Origin: Pseudonocardia hierapolitana
GTDB lineage: Bacteria; Actinomycetota; Actinomycetes; Mycobacteriales; Pseudonocardiaceae
Length of the DNA stretch: 64,000 bases
Direction of reading: 5' to 3'
Assembly (NCBI RefSeq): GCF_007994075.1
Contig: NZ_VIWU01000001.1
Location: 7,626,001 to 7,690,000 of the forward strand
The notes beneath the pieces were generated by a model. The model saw only the letters and a program-made list of their open reading frames with translations, was not told the origin of the DNA and searched no databases. Within the stretch, counting starts at the first letter, position 1. Each line of letters begins with the position of its first letter. Positions 51,349 through 59,365 of this stretch are shown here, piece after piece. Made by a program: the position numbers and the translations under genes.

Positions 51349-52088
51349 CACGCACACTCCCCGCCCCGACCACCACCACCCGTGCGCCCCGGCCCGTCGG
51401 GACCGTCCTCGTCACCGGTGCCGCGTCCGGCCTCGGCCGCGCCGTGGCCAGATCGATCGCGGCCGCCGGGGGTACGCCGCTGCTGCTCGACCGCGTCCCG
51501 GTGGATCCGGAACCGCAGCTCGCGGACGCACCGTCCGTCGTCACCGACCTCACCGACGGGCGGGCGAGCGAGGCGGCGATCGGCCGTCTGCTCGCCGACG
51601 CAGGCGGGCTCGACGGCGTGGTCACCGCGGCGGGCACCGACCGCTGCGGGCCCATGGCCGAGGTCCCCGCGGCCGAGTGGGAGCGGGTGGTCGGTGTGAA
51701 CCTCCTGGGCACGGCCGCGGTCATCCGGGCCGCGCTCCCGGCGCTCACGGCCTCCCGCGGCCGCATCGTCACCGTGGCCTCCACGCTGGGCGTGCGCGCG
51801 CTGCCGGACGCGTCGGCCTACTGCGCCTCGAAGTTCGGGGTCGTGGGCATGACCCGCGCGCTTGCCGCGGAGCTCGCCGGCACGGTGGGGGTGACGCTCC
51901 TCGTGCCCGGAGGCATGGACACCGCCTTCTTCGACGGCCGCCCCGAGCAGTACCAGCCCGGTCCGGACGCGCAGCTGAACGACCCGGCCGAGGTGGCCGA
52001 CGCCGTCCTCTACGCGCTCACGCGGCCCGACGGGTGCGAGGTGCGCGAGATGGTCGTGTGCGCCTCCACGGAGCCCTCCTGGCCATGA
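51345..52088 (+). CDS. Short-chain dehydrogenase/reductase
   Basis: The 247-residue classical SDR has the NAD(P)-binding TGAASGLGRAVARS, catalytic Ser in TVASTLGVRAL and the YCASK active-site Tyr-Lys pair; a NAG-like motif appears as TAAGTD. It is not HldD, which is a larger extended SDR beginning with TGGAGFIG-type sequence; this one has the short classical architecture. It could oxidise or reduce a sugar or a nucleotide sugar and thus modify the heptose or act on an aglycone. GTG 51345 overlaps the GT9 stop, with AGGAAGG upstream. Its own stop overlaps the next GT9 ATG. Confidence 0.85.
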   Translation: MTRTLPAPTTTTRAPRPVGTVLVTGAASGLGRAVARSIAAAGGTPLLLDRVPVDPEPQLADAPSVVTDLTDGRASEAAIGRLLADAGGLDGVVTAAGTDRCGPMAEVPAAEWERVVGVNLLGTAAVIRAALPALTASRGRIVTVASTLGVRALPDASAYCASKFGVVGMTRALAAELAGTVGVTLLVPGGMDTAFFDGRPEQYQPGPDAQLNDPAEVADAVLYALTRPDGCEVREMVVCASTEPSWP

Positions 52089-53260
52089 CCGCCACCGTGA
52101 CAGCCACCGCGACCCGCCCGAGGCCCGGCCGCCATCCGGGCGCCGACCGCGGCGGACCGGTCGACATGGCCGCCGCCCGGCGCGTCCTCGTGGTGCGCGC
52201 CGACAACATCGGCGACGTCGTCACCACGACGCCCGCCCTGCGGGCCCTGCGCGCGGCCGCGCCGGACGCCGGGATCGACCTGCTCGCCTCGCCCGCCGGT
52301 TCCGCGGTCGTCCCGATGATCCCCGAGCTGGACGGCGTGCTGGTGGCCTCGGCGTCCTGGCAGCAGCTCCCCGGTGCCGCCGGGACCGACGACGCCACCG
52401 AGCACGCGCTGCTGGACCGGGTCGCCGCGGGCGGCTACGACGTGCTGATCGTCCTCACGTCGTTCTCCCAGTCGCCGTGGCCGGTGGCGCACCTCGGGCT
52501 GCTCGCCGGGATCGGGACCCGGGTCGTGCACTCGCGGGAGTTCGGCGGCGCGGTCGCCACGCACTGGGTGACGCCGCCGCCGGACAGCACCCACCAGGTG
52601 GACCGCGCGCTGCACCTGCTCGCCGCGATCGGCGTGCCGCACCGGGGCCGGGAGACCGCCCTGCACGTGCCGGCGGACGCGCGGCGGGCAGCCGCCATCG
52701 TCGCCCCCGATCGCCCCTTCGCGGTGCTCGCGCCCGGTGCGTCCTGCGCCGCGCGGCGCTACCCGGCGGAGCGGTTCGGGGCGGCCGCGGCGCTGCTCGC
52801 CCGCGCCGGGCTGCCGGTCCTCGTCGCCGGCCCCGAGCCGGAAGCGCCCCTCGTCGCGCAGGTCGTCGCGGCGGCGGCACATCCGGACGTCACGCCGGTG
52901 CCACCGGTGCCGCTCCCCGTCTTCACGGCGCTGATCGCCGGCGCGGCGGTCGCCGTCACCAACAACTCCGGCGGCATGCACCTCGCCGACGCGGTCCGCA
53001 CGCCGGTCGCCGTCACCTACGGCGGCACCGAGCGGCCGGACGAGCTCCGCCCGCGCAGCACGCGGGCCACGCTGTTGCGCCGCGCCGTCCCGTGCTCCCC
53101 GTGCCGACAGCTCCACTGTCCGTACCAGCACGAGTGCCTGGACGTCCCGCCCGGCGAGGTCGCCGCGGCCGCGCTCGCCCTCGCGGGACGCCGTCCTGAA
53201 CAACCAGGCACCCCGGAACCCTCCGAGGAGATCTCATGCGCAGTCCCGGCGAAACGCTGA
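52085..53260 (+). CDS. Glycosyltransferase family 9 (heptosyltransferase-like), second copy
   Basis: The 391-residue protein has a polar N-terminal tail of about 30 residues, then VLVVRADNIGDVVTTTPALRALR, the GT9 start, LLVALTSFSQSPWPVAH-like text (here VLIVLTSFSQSPWPVAHL), FAVLAPGASCAARRYPAERFG and VTNNSGGMHLADAVRTPVAVTYGGTE. A Cys/His cluster CSPCRQLHCPYQHECL lies near residue 350, as in WaaF-type enzymes. ATG 52085 overlaps the SDR stop. Its end overlaps the start of hldE by 25 bases, a long overlap consistent with tight coupling. Confidence 0.88.
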   Translation: MTATVTATATRPRPGRHPGADRGGPVDMAAARRVLVVRADNIGDVVTTTPALRALRAAAPDAGIDLLASPAGSAVVPMIPELDGVLVASASWQQLPGAAGTDDATEHALLDRVAAGGYDVLIVLTSFSQSPWPVAHLGLLAGIGTRVVHSREFGGAVATHWVTPPPDSTHQVDRALHLLAAIGVPHRGRETALHVPADARRAAAIVAPDRPFAVLAPGASCAARRYPAERFGAAAALLARAGLPVLVAGPEPEAPLVAQVVAAAAHPDVTPVPPVPLPVFTALIAGAAVAVTNNSGGMHLADAVRTPVAVTYGGTERPDELRPRSTRATLLRRAVPCSPCRQLHCPYQHECLDVPPGEVAAAALALAGRRPEQPGTPEPSEEISCAVPAKR

Positions 53261-54738
53261 CCGATCCGGCCGCCCCCGCCGCGCTCGCCGGCCACATCGC
53301 CGACCGGGCACCCCGCGTCGTCGTCGTGGGCGACGCACTGCTCGACGGCTGGCTCTCCGGGCCCGCGCACCGACTCGGGCGCGACGGCCCGGTGCCCGTG
53401 GTGGAGCTCGCCGAGTCCCGCACCGCGCCCGGCGGTGCCGGCAACGCCGCGGCCAACCTCGCCGCGCTGGGCGCACGCACCGAGTTGGTGGCGGTGCTCG
53501 GCGACGACTTGGGCGGGGCCGAGCTGCGCGAGCTGCTGCACTCCGCGGGCGTGGGTACGGCGCACTGCGTCACCGAGCCGGGGCGGGCGACCGCCGTCAA
53601 GCGGCGCCTGCTCAGCGCGGGCCAGCCCCTCGCCCGTTACGACGCCGGTCCGACCCGGCCGCCGCGGCCCGACACGACGGCCGCGCTGGTCAGCGGCCTG
53701 GAGGCGGCGCTCGCCGAGCCTGCCGACGCGGTGGTGGTGGCCGACTACGGGCTCGGCGCACTCGACGCCCGGGCGCGGGTCGCGCTGTCGCGCCTCCGGA
53801 AGCGGATCCCGCTGCTCGTCGTCGATGCCCACGCACCCGACGGGTGGGCTGCGGTGCGCCCCGACGTGCTCACCCCGAGCATGACCGAGGCGACCGCGTT
53901 GATCGGCACTCCCGACCCGGCCGACGGGCGCGCGGAGTGGGTGCTCGCCCACCGGGCCGAGCTGACGCGCGCCGCCGGTGGCGGTGAGGTACTCGTGACG
54001 CTCGACGTCGACGGGGCCGTCCGGCTGCCCGTCGACCCCGCGGAGCCCGCCCAGCGGACGAGGGCCTGCCCGGGCCCGGAGTGCCGGGCGTGCGGGGCGG
54101 GCGACACGTTCACCGCCGCGACGGCGGCGGCCCGCGCGGCCGGGATCGCCCCGGAACAGGCGCTCGTGCTGGCGCAATGCGCCGCCGACGTGGTGGTCGG
54201 GCAGGACGGGACCGCGGTCTGCACCACCGGTGCCCTCACCGCGCGGCTCGCGGAACGCGACCGCGGGGGCCTGCTGACCCACCGCGACCTGCTGGCCATC
54301 GTCGGCGAGCACCGGCGCCGGGGCAGCCGCATCGTGTTCACCAACGGTTGCTTCGACGTGCTGCACCGCGGCCACGTCGCCTACCTGCGGCAGGCCCGCA
54401 CGCTCGGCGACGTGCTCGTCGTCGCGCTCAACGACGACGACAGCGTGGCGCGGCTCAAGGGCCCCGAGCGGCCGGTGAACCCGCTCGAGGACCGCGCGGG
54501 CGTCGTGGGCGCGATCGAGTGCGTCGACCTGGTGACGTCGTTCTCCGACGACACCCCGGCCGCGCTGCTCGAGGCCGTGCGCCCCGACGTCTACACGAAG
54601 GGCGGCGACTACACCCCGCAGATGCTGCCCGAGACCCCGATCGTCGAACGGCTCGGTGGCGAGGTCCGGGTGCTCGACTACCTGTCGGACCACTCGACCA
54701 GCGCGATCGTGGGCCGGATCAAGGCGGGCCGACCATGA
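53236..54738 (+). CDS. hldE: Bifunctional heptose 7-phosphate kinase/heptose 1-phosphate adenylyltransferase
   Basis: The 500-residue protein joins a PfkB-type kinase (residues about 25-335) and a nucleotidyltransferase (about 355-495), the HldE (RfaE) layout. Kinase motifs are VVVVGDALLDGWLSGP, ESRTAPGGAGNAAANLAALG and CRACGAGDTFTAATA with the catalytic Asp. The transferase part has IVFTNGCFDVLHRGHVAYLRQAR with the HxGH signature, VVALNDDDSVARLKGPERPVNPLEDRAGVV in parts, and YTKGGDYTPQMLPE. It would phosphorylate heptose 7-phosphate at C1 and, after GmhB, attach AMP to give ADP-D,D-heptose. It is complete with both active sites intact. ATG 53236 lies inside the preceding gene; it overlaps the following GT2 by ATGA. 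Confidence 0.93.
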   Translation: MRSPGETLTDPAAPAALAGHIADRAPRVVVVGDALLDGWLSGPAHRLGRDGPVPVVELAESRTAPGGAGNAAANLAALGARTELVAVLGDDLGGAELRELLHSAGVGTAHCVTEPGRATAVKRRLLSAGQPLARYDAGPTRPPRPDTTAALVSGLEAALAEPADAVVVADYGLGALDARARVALSRLRKRIPLLVVDAHAPDGWAAVRPDVLTPSMTEATALIGTPDPADGRAEWVLAHRAELTRAAGGGEVLVTLDVDGAVRLPVDPAEPAQRTRACPGPECRACGAGDTFTAATAAARAAGIAPEQALVLAQCAADVVVGQDGTAVCTTGALTARLAERDRGGLLTHRDLLAIVGEHRRRGSRIVFTNGCFDVLHRGHVAYLRQARTLGDVLVVALNDDDSVARLKGPERPVNPLEDRAGVVGAIECVDLVTSFSDDTPAALLEAVRPDVYTKGGDYTPQMLPETPIVERLGGEVRVLDYLSDHSTSAIVGRIKAGRP

Positions 54739-55550
54739 GGGCGCCGGAGCTGGACGTCCTCGTCCCCACCCGCGACCGGCCCGTCGAGCTGGCCACGACC
54801 CTCGCCGGGCTGGCCGCGCAGCGGCATCCGTTCGGCGTGGTGGTCAGCGACCAGTCGGACGGACCGGCGTCCTACGACACGCCCGCCGCACGGACGATGC
54901 TGCGCGCCCTGCGGGCGGCGGGGCACCGGGTACGCACGCAGCAGCACCTGCCGCGGCGGGGGCTCGCCGAGCACCGGGCCGCCCTGCTGGCGCGCTCGCG
55001 CGCGCGGTACGTCCTCTTCCTCGACGACGACGTGTGGCTCGAACCCGGCACCGTCGGCCGCCTGCACGAGGCGATCACGACGCTGGGCTGCGGGCTCGTC
55101 GGCGCGGCGGTGCAGGGTCTGTCCTACCTCGACGATGTGCGGCCGTCGGAGCTCGCCCCGTTCGAGAGGTGGACCGGGCGGCCCGAGCCGGAGCGGATCG
55201 AGCCGGGCACCCCCGCCTGGGAGCGGTGGACGTTGCACAACGCCGCCAACCCCGTGCACCTCGCCCGCCGCCACCTCCGCCCGGGGGAGCGATGGGTGCC
55301 GTACAAGGTCGCATGGGTGGGCGGCTGCGTGCTCTACGACCGCTCCGTGCTCGAGGCCTGCGGCGGGTTCGACTTCTGGACCGAGCTGCCCACCTCGCAC
55401 TGCGGGGAGGACGTGCTGGCGCAGCACCGGGTGATGGCGGCGGCCGGAGGCGCGGGAATCCTGCCCTCGGGCGCGTGCCACCTCGAGTCGCCGACCACGG
55501 TGCCCGATCGCACCGTGCAGGCCCGGGAGGCCCTCGGGAGCGCGTCGTGA
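54735..55550 (+). CDS. Glycosyltransferase family 2
   Basis: The 271-residue protein has the GT-A fold: LDVLVPTRDRPVELATTLAGLAAQ and VVSDQSDGP at the nucleotide site, YVLFLDDDVWLEPGTV with the metal-binding DDD motif, and AWVGGCVLYDRSVLEACGGFD followed by CGEDVLAQHR with the catalytic-base ED pair. These are complete GT2 signatures. The lack of membrane segments suggests a soluble or peripheral enzyme. It may use a nucleotide sugar other than ADP-heptose. ATG 54735 overlaps hldE and its TGA overlaps the GTG of the next kinase. Confidence 0.88.
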   Translation: MRAPELDVLVPTRDRPVELATTLAGLAAQRHPFGVVVSDQSDGPASYDTPAARTMLRALRAAGHRVRTQQHLPRRGLAEHRAALLARSRARYVLFLDDDVWLEPGTVGRLHEAITTLGCGLVGAAVQGLSYLDDVRPSELAPFERWTGRPEPERIEPGTPAWERWTLHNAANPVHLARRHLRPGERWVPYKVAWVGGCVLYDRSVLEACGGFDFWTELPTSHCGEDVLAQHRVMAAAGGAGILPSGACHLESPTTVPDRTVQAREALGSAS

Positions 55551-56551
55551 GCGCCCGGCCGGTGGTGGTGGTCGGCGACGCGCTGCTCGACGTGGACGTC
55601 GTCGGCACCGTCGAGCGGCTCTGCCCGGACGCGCCTGCCCCCGTGCTCGACGTGGTCGACGAGTCGCCCCGGCCGGGCGGTGCGGCGCTCGCCGCCGTCC
55701 TGGTGGCCGGGCGCGGCACCCCGGTGCGGCTGGTCACCGCCCTCGCGGGCGACGCGCCGGGCAGGCGGCTCTCCGGCCTGCTCGACGGCCTGGTCGACGG
55801 CACCCTCGAGCTGCTGGCCGGCCCCGCGGAGGGCGGCACGGTCGTGAAGTGCCGCATGCGCGCGGGCGGCCGGACGATGCTGCGCACCGACCGCGGCCGC
55901 GGCGTGCCGGCGCCCGGATTCGCCGACGGGCTCGACCTGGAGACCGTGTTCGACCACGCGGGTGCCGTGCTGGTGTCGGACTACGGACGCGGCGTCGCGG
56001 CCGACGCACACGTGCGCGCCGCGCTCGCACGGGCTCTCGCCCGGGGGGTGCCGGTGGTGTGGGATCCGCATCCGCGGGGCCCCGAACCGGTGCCCGGCGT
56101 CACCCTCGCGACCCCGAACCTCTCCGAGGCGCGCGGGGCCGCCGGTGGCCAGGACGTGGTGGAGACGGGCGCGGGGGAGGCACTCGAACTCGCCGGGCGA
56201 CTGCTCGACCGCTGGGACGCCGACGCCGTCGCGGTCACGCTGGGGCGCGACGGCGCGGTCGTCCGCCATCGGCACGGGGCCTGCTCGGACACGCCGGCAC
56301 CGGCCGTGCACGAGGCCGACCCGTGTGGTGCCGGTGACTACTTCGCAGGCGGCGTCGCCGCCGCGCTCGCCGCCGGATCGAGCGTGGACGAAGCCGTCGC
56401 GGAGGCGGTGCTCGGCGCGGCCGGGTTCGTCGCGCGCGGTGGCGGATCGACCGTGCGCCGTGCCGGGAACCGCTGGCTGCAGCCGCCGCAGCCGCGGTCG
56501 CGGCCCCGCCGCCGCCAGGCCATGGCGACCGTCACCTCGAGCGGCTCCTGA
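55547..56551 (+). CDS. PfkB-family carbohydrate kinase, HldA-like
   Basis: The 334-residue protein resembles the kinase half of HldE: VVVVGDALLDVDVVGTVERLCPDAPAPVL, PRPGGAALAAVLVAG, MLRTDRGRG, VLVSDYGRGVAAD and CGAGDYFAGGVAAALA with the catalytic Asp. It lacks a nucleotidyltransferase domain. Having two such kinases suggests a second sugar phosphate (perhaps another anomer or another heptose) or a backup for HldE. The C-terminus is Arg/Pro-rich (RSRPRRRQ). GTG 55547 overlaps the GT2 stop. Its end overlaps the end of the minus-strand GT9 gene by 20 bases (56532-56551), so this is the last gene of the coupled chain. Confidence 0.88.
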   Translation: MSARPVVVVGDALLDVDVVGTVERLCPDAPAPVLDVVDESPRPGGAALAAVLVAGRGTPVRLVTALAGDAPGRRLSGLLDGLVDGTLELLAGPAEGGTVVKCRMRAGGRTMLRTDRGRGVPAPGFADGLDLETVFDHAGAVLVSDYGRGVAADAHVRAALARALARGVPVVWDPHPRGPEPVPGVTLATPNLSEARGAAGGQDVVETGAGEALELAGRLLDRWDADAVAVTLGRDGAVVRHRHGACSDTPAPAVHEADPCGAGDYFAGGVAAALAAGSSVDEAVAEAVLGAAGFVARGGGSTVRRAGNRWLQPPQPRSRPRRRQAMATVTSSGS

Positions 56552-57530
56552 GGACACCGCTCGGCTGCTCGAGCACGTAGCGTCCGCGCAGGCGGGCCGC
56601 CGCGCGCAGGACGTCCCCCACACCGACCGCCAGCAGCGCCGGGTCCGGATCGTCGGCGAACGGGTCGCCGCGGCGCGCTCCCGGCTCGTCGAGCACGGCG
56701 TGGGGGCCGTCGGCAGGCGGACCCCACTGCTGCGGCCCGACCGGTCCGTAGAGCGTCACGGACGGGGTGCCGAAGGCGACCGCGAGGTGGGCGATGCCGG
56801 TGTCACCGCTCACCACGAGCGCCGCACCGGCGACGAGCGCGCAGAGCTCGGCGAGGTCGGTGCGCCCGGCGAGCACCCGGGACTCGGCGAGCCCCGCCGT
56901 CCGGGCCACGGCGAGCGCGAGCTCCCGCTCGTCGGCGGTGCCGGTGATCAGCACGGGGCTGAGGGCACAGTGCAGGGTCGCGGCGACCTCGGCGAAGCGG
57001 CGGGCCGGCCAGCGCTTCGCCCCGTAGCGGGCGCCGGGGTGCACGAGCACCGGGGCGTGCGCGCAGTGCGGGGCGGGTGTCGCTGGCGGGGGCAGTCGGA
57101 GATCGGCCGGATCGGCCGGGATGCCGTGGGAGGCGAGCATCGCGCACCACCGTTCCCGCTCGTGGGGGTGCCGCGCCGCGATGTCGTCGAACCGCGGGCC
57201 CGGCCAGCCCGCCGCCCGATACCCGATCCGGCGTCCGGGCGCCGTCGCGTCGAGGGCGTGATGGCTCTCCGGCCCGGCGCCGTGCAGGTTGACCGCGACG
57301 TCCGGAGCCGGACCCGTCCAGGTCAGCGCATCCGGGGCGGGGGTCGGCAGCAACTGGTCCACGGCGCCGGTGAGGGGGACGAGCGGCGCCAGCGACCCGG
57401 CCGTCGCCAGCACGATCCGGTGCCCGGGAAACGCCCTGCGCACCGCCCGCAACGCCGGCACCGCGACGAGCAGATCCCCGAGGTGCAGCGCGCGGAGCAC
57501 GAGTGCCGTCGGCTGCCGCGAGTGCTCCAC
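56532..57530 (-). CDS. Glycosyltransferase family 9 (heptosyltransferase-like), third copy
   Basis: The 332-residue protein starts at GTG 57530, followed by EHSRQPTALVLRALHLGDLLVAVPALRAVRRAFPG, a GT9 N-terminus with the catalytic Asp in LGDLL. Downstream are PVLVHPGARYGAKRWPARRFAEVA, VVSGDTGIAHLAVAFGTPSVTLYGPVGPQQWGPP, the common GT9 C-terminal block. It is the only heptose-related gene on the minus strand, convergent with the second PfkB kinase and divergent from the fourth GT9 (44 bases between starts). It lacks the Cys cluster of the other three copies. Confidence 0.87.
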   Translation of the reverse strand: MEHSRQPTALVLRALHLGDLLVAVPALRAVRRAFPGHRIVLATAGSLAPLVPLTGAVDQLLPTPAPDALTWTGPAPDVAVNLHGAGPESHHALDATAPGRRIGYRAAGWPGPRFDDIAARHPHERERWCAMLASHGIPADPADLRLPPPATPAPHCAHAPVLVHPGARYGAKRWPARRFAEVAATLHCALSPVLITGTADERELALAVARTAGLAESRVLAGRTDLAELCALVAGAALVVSGDTGIAHLAVAFGTPSVTLYGPVGPQQWGPPADGPHAVLDEPGARRGDPFADDPDPALLAVGVGDVLRAAARLRGRYVLEQPSGVLRSRSR

Positions 57531-57555
57531 CTCGCGGGCGTACCCTCGCGCGCCA

Positions 57556-57566
57556 CGGGTAACCCG
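57556..57566. promoter_or_regulatory. Palindromic motif CGGGTAACCCG between divergent GT9 genes
   Basis: The 11-base palindrome sits in the 44 bases between the two divergent GT9 starts and is the exact complement of the palindrome core upstream of csbD (32227-32237). It could be an operator, or GGGTAA could serve as a stress-sigma -10 box. The call is tentative. Confidence 0.35.
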
Positions 57567-57574
57567 CGCCGGTG

Positions 57575-58675
57575 ATGGAGGGGATCCCGGTCCGGCGCGT
57601 CGCCGTGCTGCGCTGCAACGCGCTCGGTGACTACCTGATGGCGACTCCCGCGCTCGCCGCGCTCCGCGCGCGGTTCCCCGACGCGGAGGTGACCCTGCTC
57701 GGCGCCCGCTGGCACGAGCTGTTCCTCTCCGGGAGGCCGGGACCGGTGGATCGCGTGCGCGTGCTCCCGCGCGTCGACGGCCTGGCCGGCCAGCCCCGGG
57801 ACGCGCCGGACCCGCGCGCCCTGCCGGCCTTCCTGAGCGCGGAGCGCTACGACCTCGCCGTGCAGCTGCACGGGGGCGGCCGGGCGTCCAACCCGCTGGT
57901 CGCGGCCCTGGGCGCACGCCGCACGATCGGGCTGCGCGCCGCGGACGCACCGCCGCTGGACGCGAACGTCCCCTACCGCTACTACCAGCCCGAGGTCGAG
58001 CGGCTCCTCGAGGTCGCCCGGCTCGCCGGCGCCGACGGGCCTGCCGACTACCCGGCGCTCGCCGTGTCGGGGGCCGAACGCGACACCGCCGCCGGACTGC
58101 TGCCCGGCCCGGGGCCGTGGGTGGCGCTGCACGCCGGCGCCACCGATCCGCGCAGACGGTGGCCGGCCGCGAGGTTCGCCGCGCTCGCCGACGTGCTCGC
58201 GGCCACCGGGGCGCGCCCGGTGCTCGTGGGCGGGCCGGGTGACGCGGCGGTGAACGCCGAGGTCCGGGAGGCGGCCGAGGGCCCGGTCCCGGACCTGACC
58301 GGGCGCACCGACCTGGGCGCGCTCGCCGCCGTGCTGGAGCGCTGCGTGGTGGTCGTCGCGAACGACTCCGGCCCGCTGCACCTCGCCCGGGCCGTCGGCG
58401 CGGCCACCGTCGGCCTGTACTGGTGCGGCAACGCGATCAACGCGGCGCCTGCCACCCGTACCCGGCACCGACCGCTGCTGAGCTGGACCGTCCACTGCCC
58501 CGAGTGCGGCGCCGACTGCAGCACGGCCGGTCACCCGCACCGCCCGGGGGACGGCTGCGGGCACCGGCCGTCGTTCCTGGGGCAGATACCGGTGGCCGAA
58601 GCGGGCGAAGAGGTGATGGATCTGCTGGCGAGCGACCCGCCTCTCCGGTCGGGGGCGGACGCCGCCGGCGCATGA
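57575..58675 (+). CDS. Glycosyltransferase family 9 (heptosyltransferase-like), fourth copy
   Basis: The 366-residue protein begins MEGIPVRRVAVLRCNALGDYLMATPALAALRARFPD, a GT9 start. VALHAGATDPRRRWPAARFAALADVL and VVVANDSGPLHLARAVGAATVGLYW are the donor-binding blocks. Near the C-terminus CPECGADCSTAGHPHRPGDGCGHRP forms a Cys/His cluster. A GTG one codon upstream (57572) is an equal start choice. No Shine-Dalgarno site is visible. A strong bidirectional hairpin follows the stop. It completes a set of four GT9 enzymes around the ADP-heptose genes. Confidence 0.88.
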   Translation: MEGIPVRRVAVLRCNALGDYLMATPALAALRARFPDAEVTLLGARWHELFLSGRPGPVDRVRVLPRVDGLAGQPRDAPDPRALPAFLSAERYDLAVQLHGGGRASNPLVAALGARRTIGLRAADAPPLDANVPYRYYQPEVERLLEVARLAGADGPADYPALAVSGAERDTAAGLLPGPGPWVALHAGATDPRRRWPAARFAALADVLAATGARPVLVGGPGDAAVNAEVREAAEGPVPDLTGRTDLGALAAVLERCVVVVANDSGPLHLARAVGAATVGLYWCGNAINAAPATRTRHRPLLSWTVHCPECGADCSTAGHPHRPGDGCGHRPSFLGQIPVAEAGEEVMDLLASDPPLRSGADAAGA

Positions 58676-58678
58676 ATC

Positions 58679-58716
58679 GGCCCCGCCCGCTCTCGGTGCG
58701 AGAGGCAGGCGGGGCC
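58679..58716. terminator. Bidirectional terminator hairpin
   Basis: GGCCCCGCC (58679-58687) pairs with GGCGGGGCC (58708-58716), and within it CTCTCG (58690-58695) pairs with CGAGAG (58699-58704) around a three-base loop. It lies between the stops of the convergent fourth GT9 gene (58675) and the minus-strand gene ending at 58742, and can serve both. Confidence 0.85.
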
Positions 58717-58741
58717 CGCGGGGGAGGTCGGACCGCGACCG

Positions 58742-59365
58742 TCACACGGCGAGCAGCCGCTCGAAGAAGCTGCGGTAGCGGCGCAACGCCATGCGCAGGT
58801 CCTCGGTGGAGGTCTCGTCGCTGTCGAGACCGCGCTCGATGCTGCGTCGCTGCTCCCGGAACAGGGTCTCCAGCTCGTCGAGCAGCTCGCCGACCAGCGC
58901 GTCGGCCTGGGCGACGGCCTCGCGCGGCTCGTCGACGAACGTGCCCTTCACCGCGTCCCACCGCGATCCGTACGACGCCGCGTGGTCCTCGGGCACGAGC
59001 CGCTCGCGCTGCTCGCCCGCCTGGTGAGCGGTCTGCTGCCCCGCTGTCTGCTGCCCCGCGGTCTGCTGCCCCGGCTGCCCGGCCGGCGGCTGCCCGGTCC
59101 GCGGCTGCCCGGAACCACTGTCCTCGGAGCGCATCGCGTCGGACCCCGAGTCCGTCGACCGCGTCTGGTCGGGCCGCGTCTGGTCGGGCCGCGTCTGCTC
59201 GGGCCGCGTCTGCTCGGGCCGTGTCTGGTCGGGCTGCGTCTGGTCGGATCGCATCTGCCCGGATCGCGTCTGCTCGGACGCCGCATGCTCGGACCGCGGG
59301 TACTCGGACTCCGCGGCCACCTGCTCGGGCCCCTCGTGAACCTTTTCGTTCTGCTCCGGCATCAT
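58742..59365 (-). CDS. Low-complexity repeat protein with a conserved C-terminal domain (paralogue of upstream gene)
   Basis: The 207-residue protein has a disordered N-terminal half built of Q-T-R-P-(D/E) five-residue repeats (encoded at about 59160-59279 by eight 15-base units) and of QQTAG repeats (59031-59075). The C-terminal about 80 residues, SRWDAVKGTFVDEPREAVAQADALVGELL and the following helices, resemble the C-terminal region of the gene encoded just upstream. The function is unknown. It has no membrane segment. ATG 59365 overlaps the upstream stop (ATGA), so both genes are coupled. Confidence 0.75.
   Translation of the reverse strand: MMPEQNEKVHEGPEQVAAESEYPRSEHAASEQTRSGQMRSDQTQPDQTRPEQTRPEQTRPDQTRPDQTRSTDSGSDAMRSEDSGSGQPRTGQPPAGQPGQQTAGQQTAGQQTAHQAGEQRERLVPEDHAASYGSRWDAVKGTFVDEPREAVAQADALVGELLDELETLFREQRRSIERGLDSDETSTEDLRMALRRYRSFFERLLAV
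59031..59279 (-). repeat. 15-bp coding repeats in the low-complexity gene
   Basis: Three 15-base units GTCTGCTGCCCCGCN lie at 59031-59075 (QQTAG repeats) and eight 15-base units of CGCGTCTGGTCGGGC type lie at 59160-59279 (QTRPD/E repeats). Copy number can change without loss of frame, so this protein may vary in length between strains. Confidence 0.85.

Noticed and set aside
51345..52088. HldD, the ADP-heptose epimerase
   Set aside because: The protein is a short classical SDR (247 residues) lacking the extended-SDR start and length of HldD.
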